From Cytophagaceae bacterium (GTDB lineage Bacteria > Bacteroidota > Bacteroidia > Cytophagales > Flexibacteraceae), in contig CANGYH010000009.1 of the NCBI GenBank assembly GCA_947458545.1, positions 28,634 to 92,633 on the forward strand: DNA of 64,000 nucleotides, written 5' to 3'. The notes under the pieces were generated by a model. The model had not been told where the DNA came from. It worked only from the letters and a program-made list of their open reading frames with translations, and did not search any database. This document shows positions 1 to 7,327 of the stretch, one piece after another (position 1 is the first letter of the stretch; each line of letters opens with the position of its first letter). Position numbers and translations under genes: made by a program.

Positions 1-114
1 ATAATACATCTTGGCCGTTTACTATTTAGCACATTTTTTCTGCCTAACGCGCTGCCCTCTTACACGCGTAACCTGAAGCATACTGTTATCGGCAGCGTGC
101 CTTAAACAGCCCAA

Positions 115-122
115 TACTTTTG
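115..122 (+). promoter_or_regulatory. Bacteroidota -7 promoter element for the gene at 132
   Basis: TACTTTTG matches the TAnnTTTG -7 consensus of Bacteroidota housekeeping promoters and ends 9 nt before the ATG at 132. A TTG start at 120 would lie inside this element, so the ATG is preferred. A clear -33 TTG is not seen. Confidence 0.5.
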
Positions 123-131
123 TCACAACGT

Positions 132-434
132 ATGACTCAGCAACTCATCCAATCGCTTCTGCCCATGGCGGCTATGGCTGCGCCCGTTCTGGGCTGGTTC
201 TACTGGGCATCTCCCGTGCTGCAAGAAAACGGCGAGAACACTGAAACGGATCTGCTCAATGTGGTAGACGAGTTGGTGGGCTGCACGTGCCGCGCCTGCG
301 TAGCACAAGCGCAGCTGGTGTCGCGTGCCAAATTCCAGCGTACGCCCTGGCGCAAGGGCCAAAAAGACGGCTACGAGCGCAGCCAAGAGGTCTTGGCTGG
401 CCAAACCGACACCATCGAGCACCACCAAGGCTAA
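132..434 (+). CDS. Small hypothetical protein with N-terminal hydrophobic segment
   Basis: This 100-residue protein is not recognised. Residues about 7-26 are hydrophobic (LLPMAAMAAPVLGWFYWA), suggesting a membrane anchor or poor signal peptide. The remainder is polar and holds a CTCRAC motif near residues 50-55 that could bind metal or form disulfides. The ATG at 132 follows a good -7 promoter element by 9 nt, which supports a real gene with a very short leader. Its stop codon is 2 nt from the convergent stop of the peptidase gene on the other strand. An overlapping reading frame on the minus strand is about as long, but it has no promoter or plausible protein features. Confidence 0.5.
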   Translation: MTQQLIQSLLPMAAMAAPVLGWFYWASPVLQENGENTETDLLNVVDELVGCTCRACVAQAQLVSRAKFQRTPWRKGQKDGYERSQEVLAGQTDTIEHHQG

Positions 435-436
435 GG

Positions 437-1432
437 CTAACCCAACCGGCGGCTTGTCTGCCAGGTGGTAAACCGGCCAGCGTCAAAATCAGCGGCCTGG
501 GGCACAAGGCTGTTGCGCCGCACCCGCCCGCTGGCGTGCAGGTAGTTTCCATCGCCCTCGTACACGGCTACGTGGGTAATTTTCTGCGGTAAGTCACCAA
601 AAAAAAGCAAGTCTCCCGGTAGCAAATCTGCCGGGTTTTTGCTTTCTATGGGGGTGCCCAAGGCCACCTGCTGGCTGGCATCTCTGGGCAGAGCCAGGCC
701 GCAGAGCCAGGCGGCCAGTTGTACCAACCCGCTGCAATCTATGCCCCTGGGGCTAGTGCCGCCCCAGAGGTAAGGGGCCCCCATCCAACGGCGGATGTGT
801 GGCAACATATCGGCCGCCGCAAAAGCGGTGGGCCGCTCTGGCAACAGTACCTCAGAGGGCAGGTATCCGCGGCGCATATCAGGTGTATAGACGGCAAAGC
901 CGCTCACAGCCAGATCTACCCAGCGATCTCCCACGCCCAGCATACATCCTGCCGTTACGTCGAAGACAGGTTCCGTCCGGTCGTAAGGGTCTGCCCAGGC
1001 CTGGGCGTAGTTGGCGGCGACGATCCACTTGGGCAGGGCGGCGTAGCCGGTGTTCCAGCATGGGTTGGCGGGCAGCAGATGCTCGCGATGCAGGTAGCCG
1101 AGGTAGCCGTCGTCAGTGCGCACGCGCCACCAGTCTGGCCCGGCCCGCTCAAGCACATCTACACGGCGGCCCATCAGGGCCTGGCTTAATTGTTCGGCTG
1201 CCTGCCGGGGCTCGGCCCGCAGAGGCGCTACAGATACCGTTACCAGGCCTGCTGTCTTGGCACCAAGCGCCACATCAGGCAGCAGGCGGATGGGCAGTTC
1301 TTGCCCCAAGTGTCGGCGGGCGGCCAGGGCCAGGGCTTCGTCGGTAGAGACGATTACCGCCCCTTCTGGCAAATTGCGCACCTCCAATACGTGCGCCCGT
1401 GCGTCAAACGGTGGCAGGTTAGGCTGGGCCAT
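437..1432 (-). CDS. SH3 domain / NlpC-P60 family cysteine peptidase (C40)
   Basis: A 331-residue probable gamma-D-glutamyl-diamino acid endopeptidase acting on cell-wall stem peptides. Residues about 60-200 hold two SH3b-like modules (for example the DWWRVRTDDGYLGYLHREHL stretch). The C-terminal NlpC/P60 domain (about 205-331) shows the catalytic Cys in GIDCSGL (C233) and the His in THVAVY (H287), with a third polar residue likely at H299. No signal peptide is obvious, so the protein may be cytoplasmic, as for recycling enzymes that cut L-Ala-D-Glu-mDap peptides, an assignment by inference. The start overlaps the end of the upstream aminotransferase gene by 14 nt, so the two are almost certainly co-transcribed and perhaps translationally coupled. 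Confidence 0.88.
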   Translation of the reverse strand: MAQPNLPPFDARAHVLEVRNLPEGAVIVSTDEALALAARRHLGQELPIRLLPDVALGAKTAGLVTVSVAPLRAEPRQAAEQLSQALMGRRVDVLERAGPDWWRVRTDDGYLGYLHREHLLPANPCWNTGYAALPKWIVAANYAQAWADPYDRTEPVFDVTAGCMLGVGDRWVDLAVSGFAVYTPDMRRGYLPSEVLLPERPTAFAAADMLPHIRRWMGAPYLWGGTSPRGIDCSGLVQLAAWLCGLALPRDASQQVALGTPIESKNPADLLPGDLLFFGDLPQKITHVAVYEGDGNYLHASGRVRRNSLVPQAADFDAGRFTTWQTSRRLG

Positions 1433-2573
1433 GGTCTAGCACTTGGGCAAGGCGGTCGGCCACGCGCTCCAAATCGTCGGGTAGTAGGTTGCTGCCGCTT
1501 GGCAGGCAGAGCCCTTGGGCAAACAGCCGCTCGGCGGTGCCGTCGCCCACGTAGGGTGCATCGGCAAAGACGGGCTGCAGGTGCATGGGCTTCCACAAGG
1601 GCCGGCTCTCGATGTTGTCTGCCTCCAGGTGCAGGCGGATGTCCTCTCGGGTGATGCCACCCGTCAGGGCAGGGTCCACCAAGATGCACGTCAGCCAGCG
1701 GTTGCAGAAGCTGCCCTCCGGCTCGGGCAGAAACTGTATGCCTGCCCGCTGGCCAAACCGCTTGTGGTAAAACGAGAAAACTGCCCTGCGCTGGGCGATC
1801 CGGTCTGGCAACACTTCCATTTGCCCGCGGCCAATGCCAGCCAGCACATTGCTGAGGCGGTAGTTGTAGCCTATGTGGCTGTGCTGGTAATGCGGGGCAG
1901 CATCTCGGGCCTGCGTGGCCAGAAAGCGCGCCTTCTGTATGGCAGCGCCGTCGGCCCCCAGCAAGGCACCACCACCCGATGTCGTGATGATCTTGTTGCC
2001 GTTAAAGCTCAGCACCCCATAAGTGCCCAGTGTTCCGCAGGCCTGGCCCTGGTAGGTAGAGCCGAGCGCCTCGGCGGCATCTTCGATCAAGGGCAGCTCT
2101 GCCTCTTGGCAGATGCGGCGGATGGCTTCCATCTGGGCGGGCATACCGTATAGGTGTACCGCAATCACGGCCCCGAGCCGGGCACCCGCCTGGCGGCGCT
2201 CGGCAATGGCCTGGGCCAAGGCCTCGGGGCTAAGGTTCCAGGTTTCAGCCTCGGAGTCTATAAACACCGGCTTTGCTCCCAGATACACAATCGGGTTGGC
2301 AGAGGCCGAGAAGGTAAAGCTCTGGCACAGCACCTCTTGGCCCGGGCCTATGCCGGCCAGCACCAGTGCCAGGTGCAAGGCAGCCGTACCACTGCTGAGG
2401 GCCGCCGCATGGGCGGCCCCGGTAAAGCGGCAAAGGTCTTGCTCAAAGCCGTCCACATGGGGGCCCAGGGGGGCTATCCAGTTGGTGGCAAAGGCCTCGG
2501 CCACATAGTGTTGCTCTGCCTGGCCCATGTGCGGAGAGCTTAGCCAGATTTTGGGTGGGGTAGGGCGCGTCAT
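1419..2573 (-). CDS. DegT/DnrJ/EryC1/StrS family PLP aminotransferase
   Basis: A 384-residue member of the sugar aminotransferase family, which transfers an amino group from glutamate to nucleotide-linked keto-sugars for cell-surface glycans. The PLP-binding lysine is K194 in SFNGNKIITTSGGG, and the pyridine-nitrogen aspartate is D165 in LIEDAAEALGS. The N-terminal pattern 'PPKIWLSSPHMG' is typical of family members that make amino sugars such as the bacillosamine or legionaminic acid type. The ATG at 2573 was chosen over a 35-residue upstream extension that has no family similarity. No other sugar-biosynthesis genes lie nearby, so the substrate cannot be named. It overlaps the peptidase gene downstream by 14 nt. 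Confidence 0.9.
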   Translation of the reverse strand: MTRPTPPKIWLSSPHMGQAEQHYVAEAFATNWIAPLGPHVDGFEQDLCRFTGAAHAAALSSGTAALHLALVLAGIGPGQEVLCQSFTFSASANPIVYLGAKPVFIDSEAETWNLSPEALAQAIAERRQAGARLGAVIAVHLYGMPAQMEAIRRICQEAELPLIEDAAEALGSTYQGQACGTLGTYGVLSFNGNKIITTSGGGALLGADGAAIQKARFLATQARDAAPHYQHSHIGYNYRLSNVLAGIGRGQMEVLPDRIAQRRAVFSFYHKRFGQRAGIQFLPEPEGSFCNRWLTCILVDPALTGGITREDIRLHLEADNIESRPLWKPMHLQPVFADAPYVGDGTAERLFAQGLCLPSGSNLLPDDLERVADRLAQVLDHGPA

Positions 2574-2699
2574 CCAGAAGACAAAGGTCGGTGCTGCACG
2601 GCTATTAGCCGTTGCCAACGGGGCAGAGGTGCCATAAACGCAAGCGCCCTGGCCCTTTTGTGCGGGGCCAGGGCGCAAGAGGTTGAGCAGGCGGCTGCC

Positions 2700-3038
2700 C
2701 TAGAGCGAGCGTACCAAGGCCAGGGCCCCGCGGCGCTGGTGGCGCGCCAAGGCGCGGTTGAGGGTGTAATGCTGTGTGCGCTGGGCACGGATCCTGGCCA
2801 TGGCCTGGATGGCATCGTAGCGGGCATAGACGGTCCGCATCTGGGTGTGTTGGGCCAAGAGGTAGGGTACGAACACCAGGGCACCAAATACCAACAACGC
2901 ACCCGCTACAGAAAAGGCCAATTGCGCTACCAGCGGAGAGCTCTGCATACCGAAAACCACGCTAACAATTGCCAAACCCGGCAGGCCCAGAGAGAATACC
3001 ATCGAAAAGGTGCGGAGGGCGATGTGCTTTTGTATCAT
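2700..3038 (-). CDS. Hypothetical membrane protein with two transmembrane segments
   Basis: A 112-residue protein from the ATG at 3038; upstream in-frame sequence is Pro-rich and not protein-like. Two hydrophobic helices are visible, about residues 10-30 (MVFSLGLPGLAIVSVVFGMQ) and 36-58 (LAFSVAGALLVFGALVFVPY), followed by a basic cytoplasmic-type tail rich in Arg, Gln and Ala. No catalytic motif is seen and no family is recognised. It is preceded by the 490-nt gene-free stretch that probably contains its promoter, and lies 126 nt upstream of the aminotransferase gene on the same strand, so it could be the first gene of that transcript. Confidence 0.6.
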   Translation of the reverse strand: MIQKHIALRTFSMVFSLGLPGLAIVSVVFGMQSSPLVAQLAFSVAGALLVFGALVFVPYLLAQHTQMRTVYARYDAIQAMARIRAQRTQHYTLNRALARHQRRGALALVRSL

Positions 3039-3529
3039 GGTGGTTTGAGGTTTGTGGGTACGGTTGGCGTTTTGCTGAAAGAGAGGCGGTGGGCAAGGCG
3101 TTTGCGGCAGCTGGGCTGCGGCTTTGGCCGTGTTGCCTACACCAATGTTAGGCCCTGCAGGCGGGCTGGTGCAAACGATTGCATGGCTGCCGGGCCTAAG
3201 GCCTGCCTTGCCGATGTAAGTTTTGGCCAGAAATCTGACTGGCAACCCCCCTAACGCAGCTAAAGCCTTGGCTTACTGCCCAATAGAGCGCTGGTTGTTG
3301 TTAGCATAACACTGCATGCACCCGATTTAGTTGGTGCAAACCTGCTAAACTTTCGGGCTGATGTTTGCCACTTTGGCAATGAATCTTGTCCGCATCCTTT
3401 GTTATGCCATAATTATAATTTTCTTATATTTAATTAACCGTATTCTCAACCTGCTATAAGGCAAGTTCGATAGTTTTTTATATCTTGCAAGAAATGCAAG
3501 CAATCTGCCCTGCTGCTGGGCAGGGCTTG
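3039..3529. other. Gene-free stretch, AT-rich in the middle
   Basis: No open frame with protein-like features. About 3400-3475 is markedly AT-rich against a GC-rich background (TTATATTTAATTAA and similar), compatible with promoter or curved DNA upstream of the minus-strand gene at 2700-3038. A short GC hairpin (GCCCTGC at 3507-3513 with GCAGGGC at 3520-3526) follows the stop of the minus-strand gene at 3530-3892 and may be a weak terminator, but it lacks a clean U-tract. Confidence 0.5.
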
Positions 3530-3892
3530 CTACGCCTCTGGCGCAGTGTCTTCGTCCCCCAGGTCGTCTGGCAGGTGGTCTAGGTCTGGGGGCAATTCGA
3601 TGTCTTCTTCATCGCCTTCGCTGGCCTGCTCTGCTGTAAGGGTATGGGCGATAGCGGTATCCTCATCTTCTGGCCCGGCCGGCTCGCGGAACTCCTCTGG
3701 CACACCTTCGATGTCCTCGCGCCCGCGGAACTTCTTGTCCTTCACGTTGCGGTTCAGAAACAGGTTCAGCTTGTCAAGGTCATAGTTGGTCTTCACCTCT
3801 CCAAAGCTGTTGATCTCTACACTAAAGCCAGCCAGGTCTGGGTGCACGCGGGGCTGCTCGGGCTTTTTGCGGGGGGGGCGTTTGTTGCTCAT
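3530..3892 (-). CDS. Conserved Bacteroidota hypothetical protein with acidic tail
   Basis: A 120-residue protein in three parts: a basic N-terminus (SNKRPPRKKPEQPR), a middle block about residues 19-55 with SVEINSFGEVKTNYDLDKLN and LFLNRNVKDKKF, and a strongly acidic C-terminus rich in Asp and Glu. I recall the middle block as a conserved signature of small uncharacterised Bacteroidota proteins, but no function can be stated. There is no signal peptide, so it is probably cytoplasmic; the charge split suggests binding to nucleic acid or a basic partner, which is inference. The ATG at 3892 is preferred because upstream in-frame sequence carries no family similarity. Confidence 0.75.
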   Translation of the reverse strand: MSNKRPPRKKPEQPRVHPDLAGFSVEINSFGEVKTNYDLDKLNLFLNRNVKDKKFRGREDIEGVPEEFREPAGPEDEDTAIAHTLTAEQASEGDEEDIELPPDLDHLPDDLGDEDTAPEA

Positions 3893-4035
3893 CTTATGAG
3901 AGTGTACGTCATAGCCTTGGCCTTGGGTTTTGGGCGTAGGCAGACCATCTTTACCTCTACAAGACGAGTGCCAGGCAGCTTGCCAAGCAAGCGTTGGTAC
4001 AGGCAATTCTTCTGGATATTGCTGAACCATGGCCT

Positions 4036-4043
4036 TAGTTTTG
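4036..4043 (+). promoter_or_regulatory. Candidate -7 promoter element for the Cys-rich peptide gene
   Basis: TAGTTTTG is an exact TAnnTTTG match, 34 nt before the ATG at 4078, followed by an AT-rich leader (CTATTACTAACC), the usual arrangement in Bacteroidota. The -33 region is unconvincing. Confidence 0.45.
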
Positions 4044-4077
4044 ATGTCTATCTATTACTAACCAGCCTAACAATCTT

Positions 4078-4221
4078 ATGAAACTGTTTGCCATGGCCCT
4101 TGTGGCCGCTATGCTGACGCTGGGCACCGCCTCGCGCATCAATGCTGACACCACCACCAAAAGCGAGTGCTGCGGCACGGGCGCAGCCTGCTGCTACCCC
4201 GGCAGCCCTTGCTGCGAGTAA
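4078..4221 (+). CDS. Exported 47-residue cysteine-rich peptide (CC-x5-CC-x5-CC)
   Basis: The reading frame starts ATG AAA CTG TTT and ends GAG TAA. Residues 1-23 form a good signal peptide (Lys2, then a run of Leu, Ala, Val and Met, then a polar stretch ending INAD). The mature part is only about 24 residues and has three Cys-Cys pairs at 31-32, 38-39 and 45-46, spaced exactly seven residues apart, with Gly and Pro between them. Such a peptide could bind soft metals or be a disulfide-rich envelope peptide; the role is unknown. A -7 promoter element lies upstream and a strong hairpin terminator 24 nt downstream, so it looks like a monocistronic gene. Confidence 0.72.
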   Translation: MKLFAMALVAAMLTLGTASRINADTTTKSECCGTGAACCYPGSPCCE

Positions 4222-4245
4222 TCGCGGGCCCTTTGGCCCTACACA

Positions 4246-4284
4246 AAAAGCCTCTGGCCGCCTATTCGGTAGCCAGAGGCTTTT
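4246..4284. terminator. Bidirectional rho-independent terminator
   Basis: The stem AAAAGCCTCTGGC (4246-4258) pairs perfectly with GCCAGAGGCTTTT (4272-4284), giving a U-tract on both strands. It separates the convergent Cys-rich peptide gene and the outer-membrane barrel gene and can serve both. Confidence 0.9.
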
Positions 4285-4304
4285 GCATTAAGACGCAAGC
4301 CGCA

Positions 4305-5615
4305 CTAGTCGATCTTAAAGCGTGTAAACCACTGGCTGTCGTTAAGTACGATGCCGAGTGTGAAGTTGACGTATGCCTCGCGGAAGCTGCCTGCTTCGGT
4401 AGGCCCTTGGCGCAGGCCCAGGTTTAGGTTGGTGTTTACCACCGGCCGGGTGTAGCGGGCCTCTTTGCGGATAACGGGCCAACCCAGGCCCAGCGTCAGG
4501 CCTATGTCTTGCATGCGCGTACCGTTTACGCTAAAGGGCAGTTGCCTGCCATACAGCCCCGCCCGGTAGCTGATGTAATTGCGATACCCTTGTCCGTTTA
4601 CGTTGGGCACCCACTCTACCCCGGCAGAGCCTCGCCATGCGTCTTGCAAATTGCCGGGCGTGCCCAGGGGTACTACGCCTGCCCAAAGCTCGCGCACCAG
4701 ATCTACCGCTACCGTATAACGCTGCGGCTGCTCGAAAGAGAGGCCAGCCCGCAGCGAGCGCGGTGCCTGCAGCAGCCCGTTTTGCATCCGCAGCAGCGTG
4801 TCTGACGATAGAAACGTGCGTGTGCCGCTCAGTGCGTTGATGGAGTACCTGTCCAGCACGATCTCGTCTTGCGTGCGCAATTGGCGGGGCAAGTCTGCCA
4901 CCAGGCCCAGGCCGATGCGCTTGCCGCCTGGCAATTGCAGCCTGTACGTAGCGCCCACCCGGGCCGACACGTCTGACACGCGGCTGCTGGTGCTGCGCGC
5001 CAGCCCCAGCGTATTAAGCTCTACCTCTGAGTAGCGCTGCTGGGTGCCAAACCAATATAGGCCCTGCGCCCCCAGCGTAAGCCCTTCTGCCAGGCGCACG
5101 CTGGCCGCCACCATGGCCTGAGAGATAGCCCCGCGCCCCCCAAAACTGTTGCGGAACGATACGTTGGTATCTGCCGCCAGGGGCCGGGCAGCGCTCACGG
5201 TATAGTCTATGGCGCTAAACTGGCGCAGGCCCAGCGCCAGCGTTACAGGCTCTGCAATGGGCAGGGTCATGGTAAAGTGCATGGGTGTAAAACGCGCCGC
5301 CGTTACACTGCCGGCCCCGCTGCGCCCATGGCGTATGCTGGTGCGTAGGCCTACCTCTAGGTTTACCTGCCGGTTATACCAAAGGTTGGCCGGGTTAAGC
5401 AGGCTGATGTGCTCTCGGCTGGGGGCAGCGGCACCGGCCTCGCCCATGGCTTGCTCTCGGGTGCTGCCGTCGGGCATTAGCTCGCCAAGGCCCAGCTCAG
5501 AGAGGGGGGTATTGCCGATAGAGCCCAGGTTGTTGCTCTGGCCCATGGCCCCAAAGGGTAGGGTGGTGGCCAGGCCCAAAAGCAGGCAGGCAGAAAATCG
5601 GGGTATCAGCTTCAA
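4305..5615 (-). CDS. FadL-like outer-membrane beta-barrel protein
   Basis: A 436-residue protein when started at the TTG at 5615, which gives a clean signal peptide (MKLIPRFSACLLLGLA, ending near GAMGQ); a GTG at 5666 would add 17 residues without improving it. The body alternates polar and hydrophobic residues with many Gly and aromatic positions, and includes 'LLNPANLWYN' near the N-terminus, resembling FadL/OmpP1 transporters where NPA motifs precede the barrel. It ends in an odd-spaced aromatic/hydrophobic strand. In many Bacteroidota a barrel of this kind lies beside coaX, as it does here (88 nt downstream of coaX, same strand). Substrate unknown. Confidence 0.72.
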   Translation of the reverse strand: MKLIPRFSACLLLGLATTLPFGAMGQSNNLGSIGNTPLSELGLGELMPDGSTREQAMGEAGAAAPSREHISLLNPANLWYNRQVNLEVGLRTSIRHGRSGAGSVTAARFTPMHFTMTLPIAEPVTLALGLRQFSAIDYTVSAARPLAADTNVSFRNSFGGRGAISQAMVAASVRLAEGLTLGAQGLYWFGTQQRYSEVELNTLGLARSTSSRVSDVSARVGATYRLQLPGGKRIGLGLVADLPRQLRTQDEIVLDRYSINALSGTRTFLSSDTLLRMQNGLLQAPRSLRAGLSFEQPQRYTVAVDLVRELWAGVVPLGTPGNLQDAWRGSAGVEWVPNVNGQGYRNYISYRAGLYGRQLPFSVNGTRMQDIGLTLGLGWPVIRKEARYTRPVVNTNLNLGLRQGPTEAGSFREAYVNFTLGIVLNDSQWFTRFKID

Positions 5616-5702
5616 AATGCAGATGCTATAGAGGCAGCGCCAGGGCTTACAAATTGCCCGCCGCACAAGAGTACGCCCACCCCGGCCGCTTTATTGCCTG
5701 GC

Positions 5703-6458
5703 TTAGGCAGGCACGGCCACGGTTTGATACCAGTAGAGCAATAGCTGCCCCTCTGGCACCAGATTGGGCAATACAAAGATGGGCTCTGCCAGCCGCTGAG
5801 CGAAAATGTACGCCCCCCCGCCCGTGAGCGCCGTCTGCAATCCCGGATGCTGCGCCGCCAACCCCTGCTGGAAGGCCTGCACCTCGAAGATGATGCCGTT
5901 GAGGGCCCCGCTCATCATGCAGTCTTCTGTAGAGAGGCCCGCCAGCGGAGCCTCTTCTGCCGGTTGCAGCAGGGGTAGGCCTGCCGTCAGTTGGTGCAGG
6001 GCCCGCAGGCGCATCACCAGCCCTGGCGATATGGCCCCGCCTACGTAGCGCCCCTGGGCGTCTAGCACGTCGTAGGTGAGGGCCGTGCCTGCATCCAGCG
6101 CCAGAAAAGGCGGTTGCAGGTGCAGCAGCGCGCCGGCCAAGGCGGCGATACGGTCTGCCCCCAGCGTGGCAGAGCGGTACTGGTTCTCGAAAGGTAGCCG
6201 CAGGTGCAGGCCTACCTCCAGGCAGTGGGTAGGGCCTTGCAGCACCTCTAGGTAGGCGTCTCTGCCCTCGCCAACGGCACATACGATAGATCCGACGGGC
6301 TGGTACTTCTCTACCCAGAGGCGGGCCGTGTTGGGGGTAAAGAGGCGGTCTTCGGCTACCAGGGTGCCATTTGCAAACAGGCAAGCCTTGGCGCGGCTGT
6401 TACCAATGTCGATGCACAGCACCGGCTCGGGCCGCTCAATCAATGCGCGGAAATTCAT
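5703..6458 (-). CDS. coaX: Type III pantothenate kinase
   Basis: A 251-residue enzyme phosphorylating pantothenate with ATP, the first step of coenzyme A synthesis. It shows the ASKHA fold motifs of the CoaX class: the phosphate-1 loop CIDIGNSRAK (D17), GADR at residues 100-103 for pantothenate binding with catalytic Asp, LDAGTALTYD (D122) as phosphate-2, and GGAISPG (140-146). Length matches the family (about 250). It lies 90 nt downstream of the exonuclease gene and upstream of the FadL-like barrel, on one strand. CoaX requires a monovalent cation and is not feedback-inhibited by CoA, which is established for the family. Confidence 0.95.
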   Translation of the reverse strand: MNFRALIERPEPVLCIDIGNSRAKACLFANGTLVAEDRLFTPNTARLWVEKYQPVGSIVCAVGEGRDAYLEVLQGPTHCLEVGLHLRLPFENQYRSATLGADRIAALAGALLHLQPPFLALDAGTALTYDVLDAQGRYVGGAISPGLVMRLRALHQLTAGLPLLQPAEEAPLAGLSTEDCMMSGALNGIIFEVQAFQQGLAAQHPGLQTALTGGGAYIFAQRLAEPIFVLPNLVPEGQLLLYWYQTVAVPA

Positions 6459-6548
6459 GCAGGGCCAGTCGTTTCTAAAAGCAAAATCGGAGGAGAAAGA
6501 GGCAAATCCGGTGCCAAGATGCTATACCATAGGCAAAGAAGCGCAACC

Positions 6549-7313
6549 TCAATCCCATTCTACCACTACCGGGCAATGGTCGCTGTGCTCGGCCTCGCGG
6601 GCCATGCGGGCTGCTTTCAGGCGTGCCGCCAGCTTTGCTGTGGCCGTTATGTAGTCTATGCGCCAGCCTATGTTGCGCGCCCGCGCCCCGGCGCGGAAGG
6701 TCCACCAGCTGTAGTCTCGTCCGTCTGGGTGCAGGTGGCGGTAGCCGTCCGTAAAGCCTGCCTGCAGGTATTGCGTCATCCAGGTGCGCTCTTCTGGCAG
6801 AAAGCCGCTGCTGTTTTTATTGGCCACCGGGTTGTGGATGTCTTGCTCGGTATGGGCGATGTTAAAATCGCCTACAATAAAGAGCTCTTCGTAATGGCTG
6901 GCCATCTGCTGGGCAAAGGCCATAAAGTCTGCCAGCCAGGCAAACTTAAAGTCTTGCCGTACCTCGCCGGTGGTGCCGCTGGGCATGTAAACGTTCAGCA
7001 CGGCCTCGCCCGTGCAGAGGTGGACGAGCAGCACGCGGCCTTCCAGGTCGTAGGCTTCTATGCCGCAGCCGATCTGCACATGGCGCGGGGCCTGCTTTAC
7101 CAGGGTGGCTACGCCGCTGTACCCCTTTTTGGCGGCCGGGTGCCAGTACATCTGGTATCCTAAGGCCTCTAGCGGGGCCAGGTCTACGTCGGCCTCGGTG
7201 GCCTTAATTTCTTGCAGGCAAACCACGTCTGGCGCCTCGGCGGCCAGCCAATCTGCCAGGCCTTTGCGCAGGGCGCTACGCAGGCCGTTTACGTTATAAG
7301 AGACGATTTTCAC
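6549..7313 (-). CDS. xth: Exodeoxyribonuclease III
   Basis: A 254-residue AP endonuclease / 3'-5' exonuclease of the endonuclease-exonuclease-phosphatase fold, acting in base excision repair. Visible motifs are SYNVNGLRSA at the N-terminus, LQEIKA (metal-binding E35), GDFNIAHTEQDIH (active-site Asp and Asn), the SWWTFR stretch, IDY, and the terminal SDHCPVVVEWD with catalytic H246. The GTG at 7313 is chosen because the protein then begins MKIVSYNVNG like other family members, and because any earlier start would overlap the upstream TolC gene, whose stop is 14 nt away. It is probably transcribed with the exporter genes. Confidence 0.94.
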   Translation of the reverse strand: MKIVSYNVNGLRSALRKGLADWLAAEAPDVVCLQEIKATEADVDLAPLEALGYQMYWHPAAKKGYSGVATLVKQAPRHVQIGCGIEAYDLEGRVLLVHLCTGEAVLNVYMPSGTTGEVRQDFKFAWLADFMAFAQQMASHYEELFIVGDFNIAHTEQDIHNPVANKNSSGFLPEERTWMTQYLQAGFTDGYRHLHPDGRDYSWWTFRAGARARNIGWRIDYITATAKLAARLKAARMAREAEHSDHCPVVVEWD

Positions 7314-7327
7314 AACCGGGGCGTAAG

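Noticed and set aside
123..428. Minus-strand frame overlapping the small gene at 132-434
   Set aside because: No promoter element or membrane segment; codon use is that of a shadow frame. The plus-strand frame has an exact -7 element.
3501..3530. Terminator after the conserved acidic-tailed gene
   Set aside because: A 7-bp GC hairpin is present but no U-tract follows on the minus strand; kept only as a note in the gene-free stretch.
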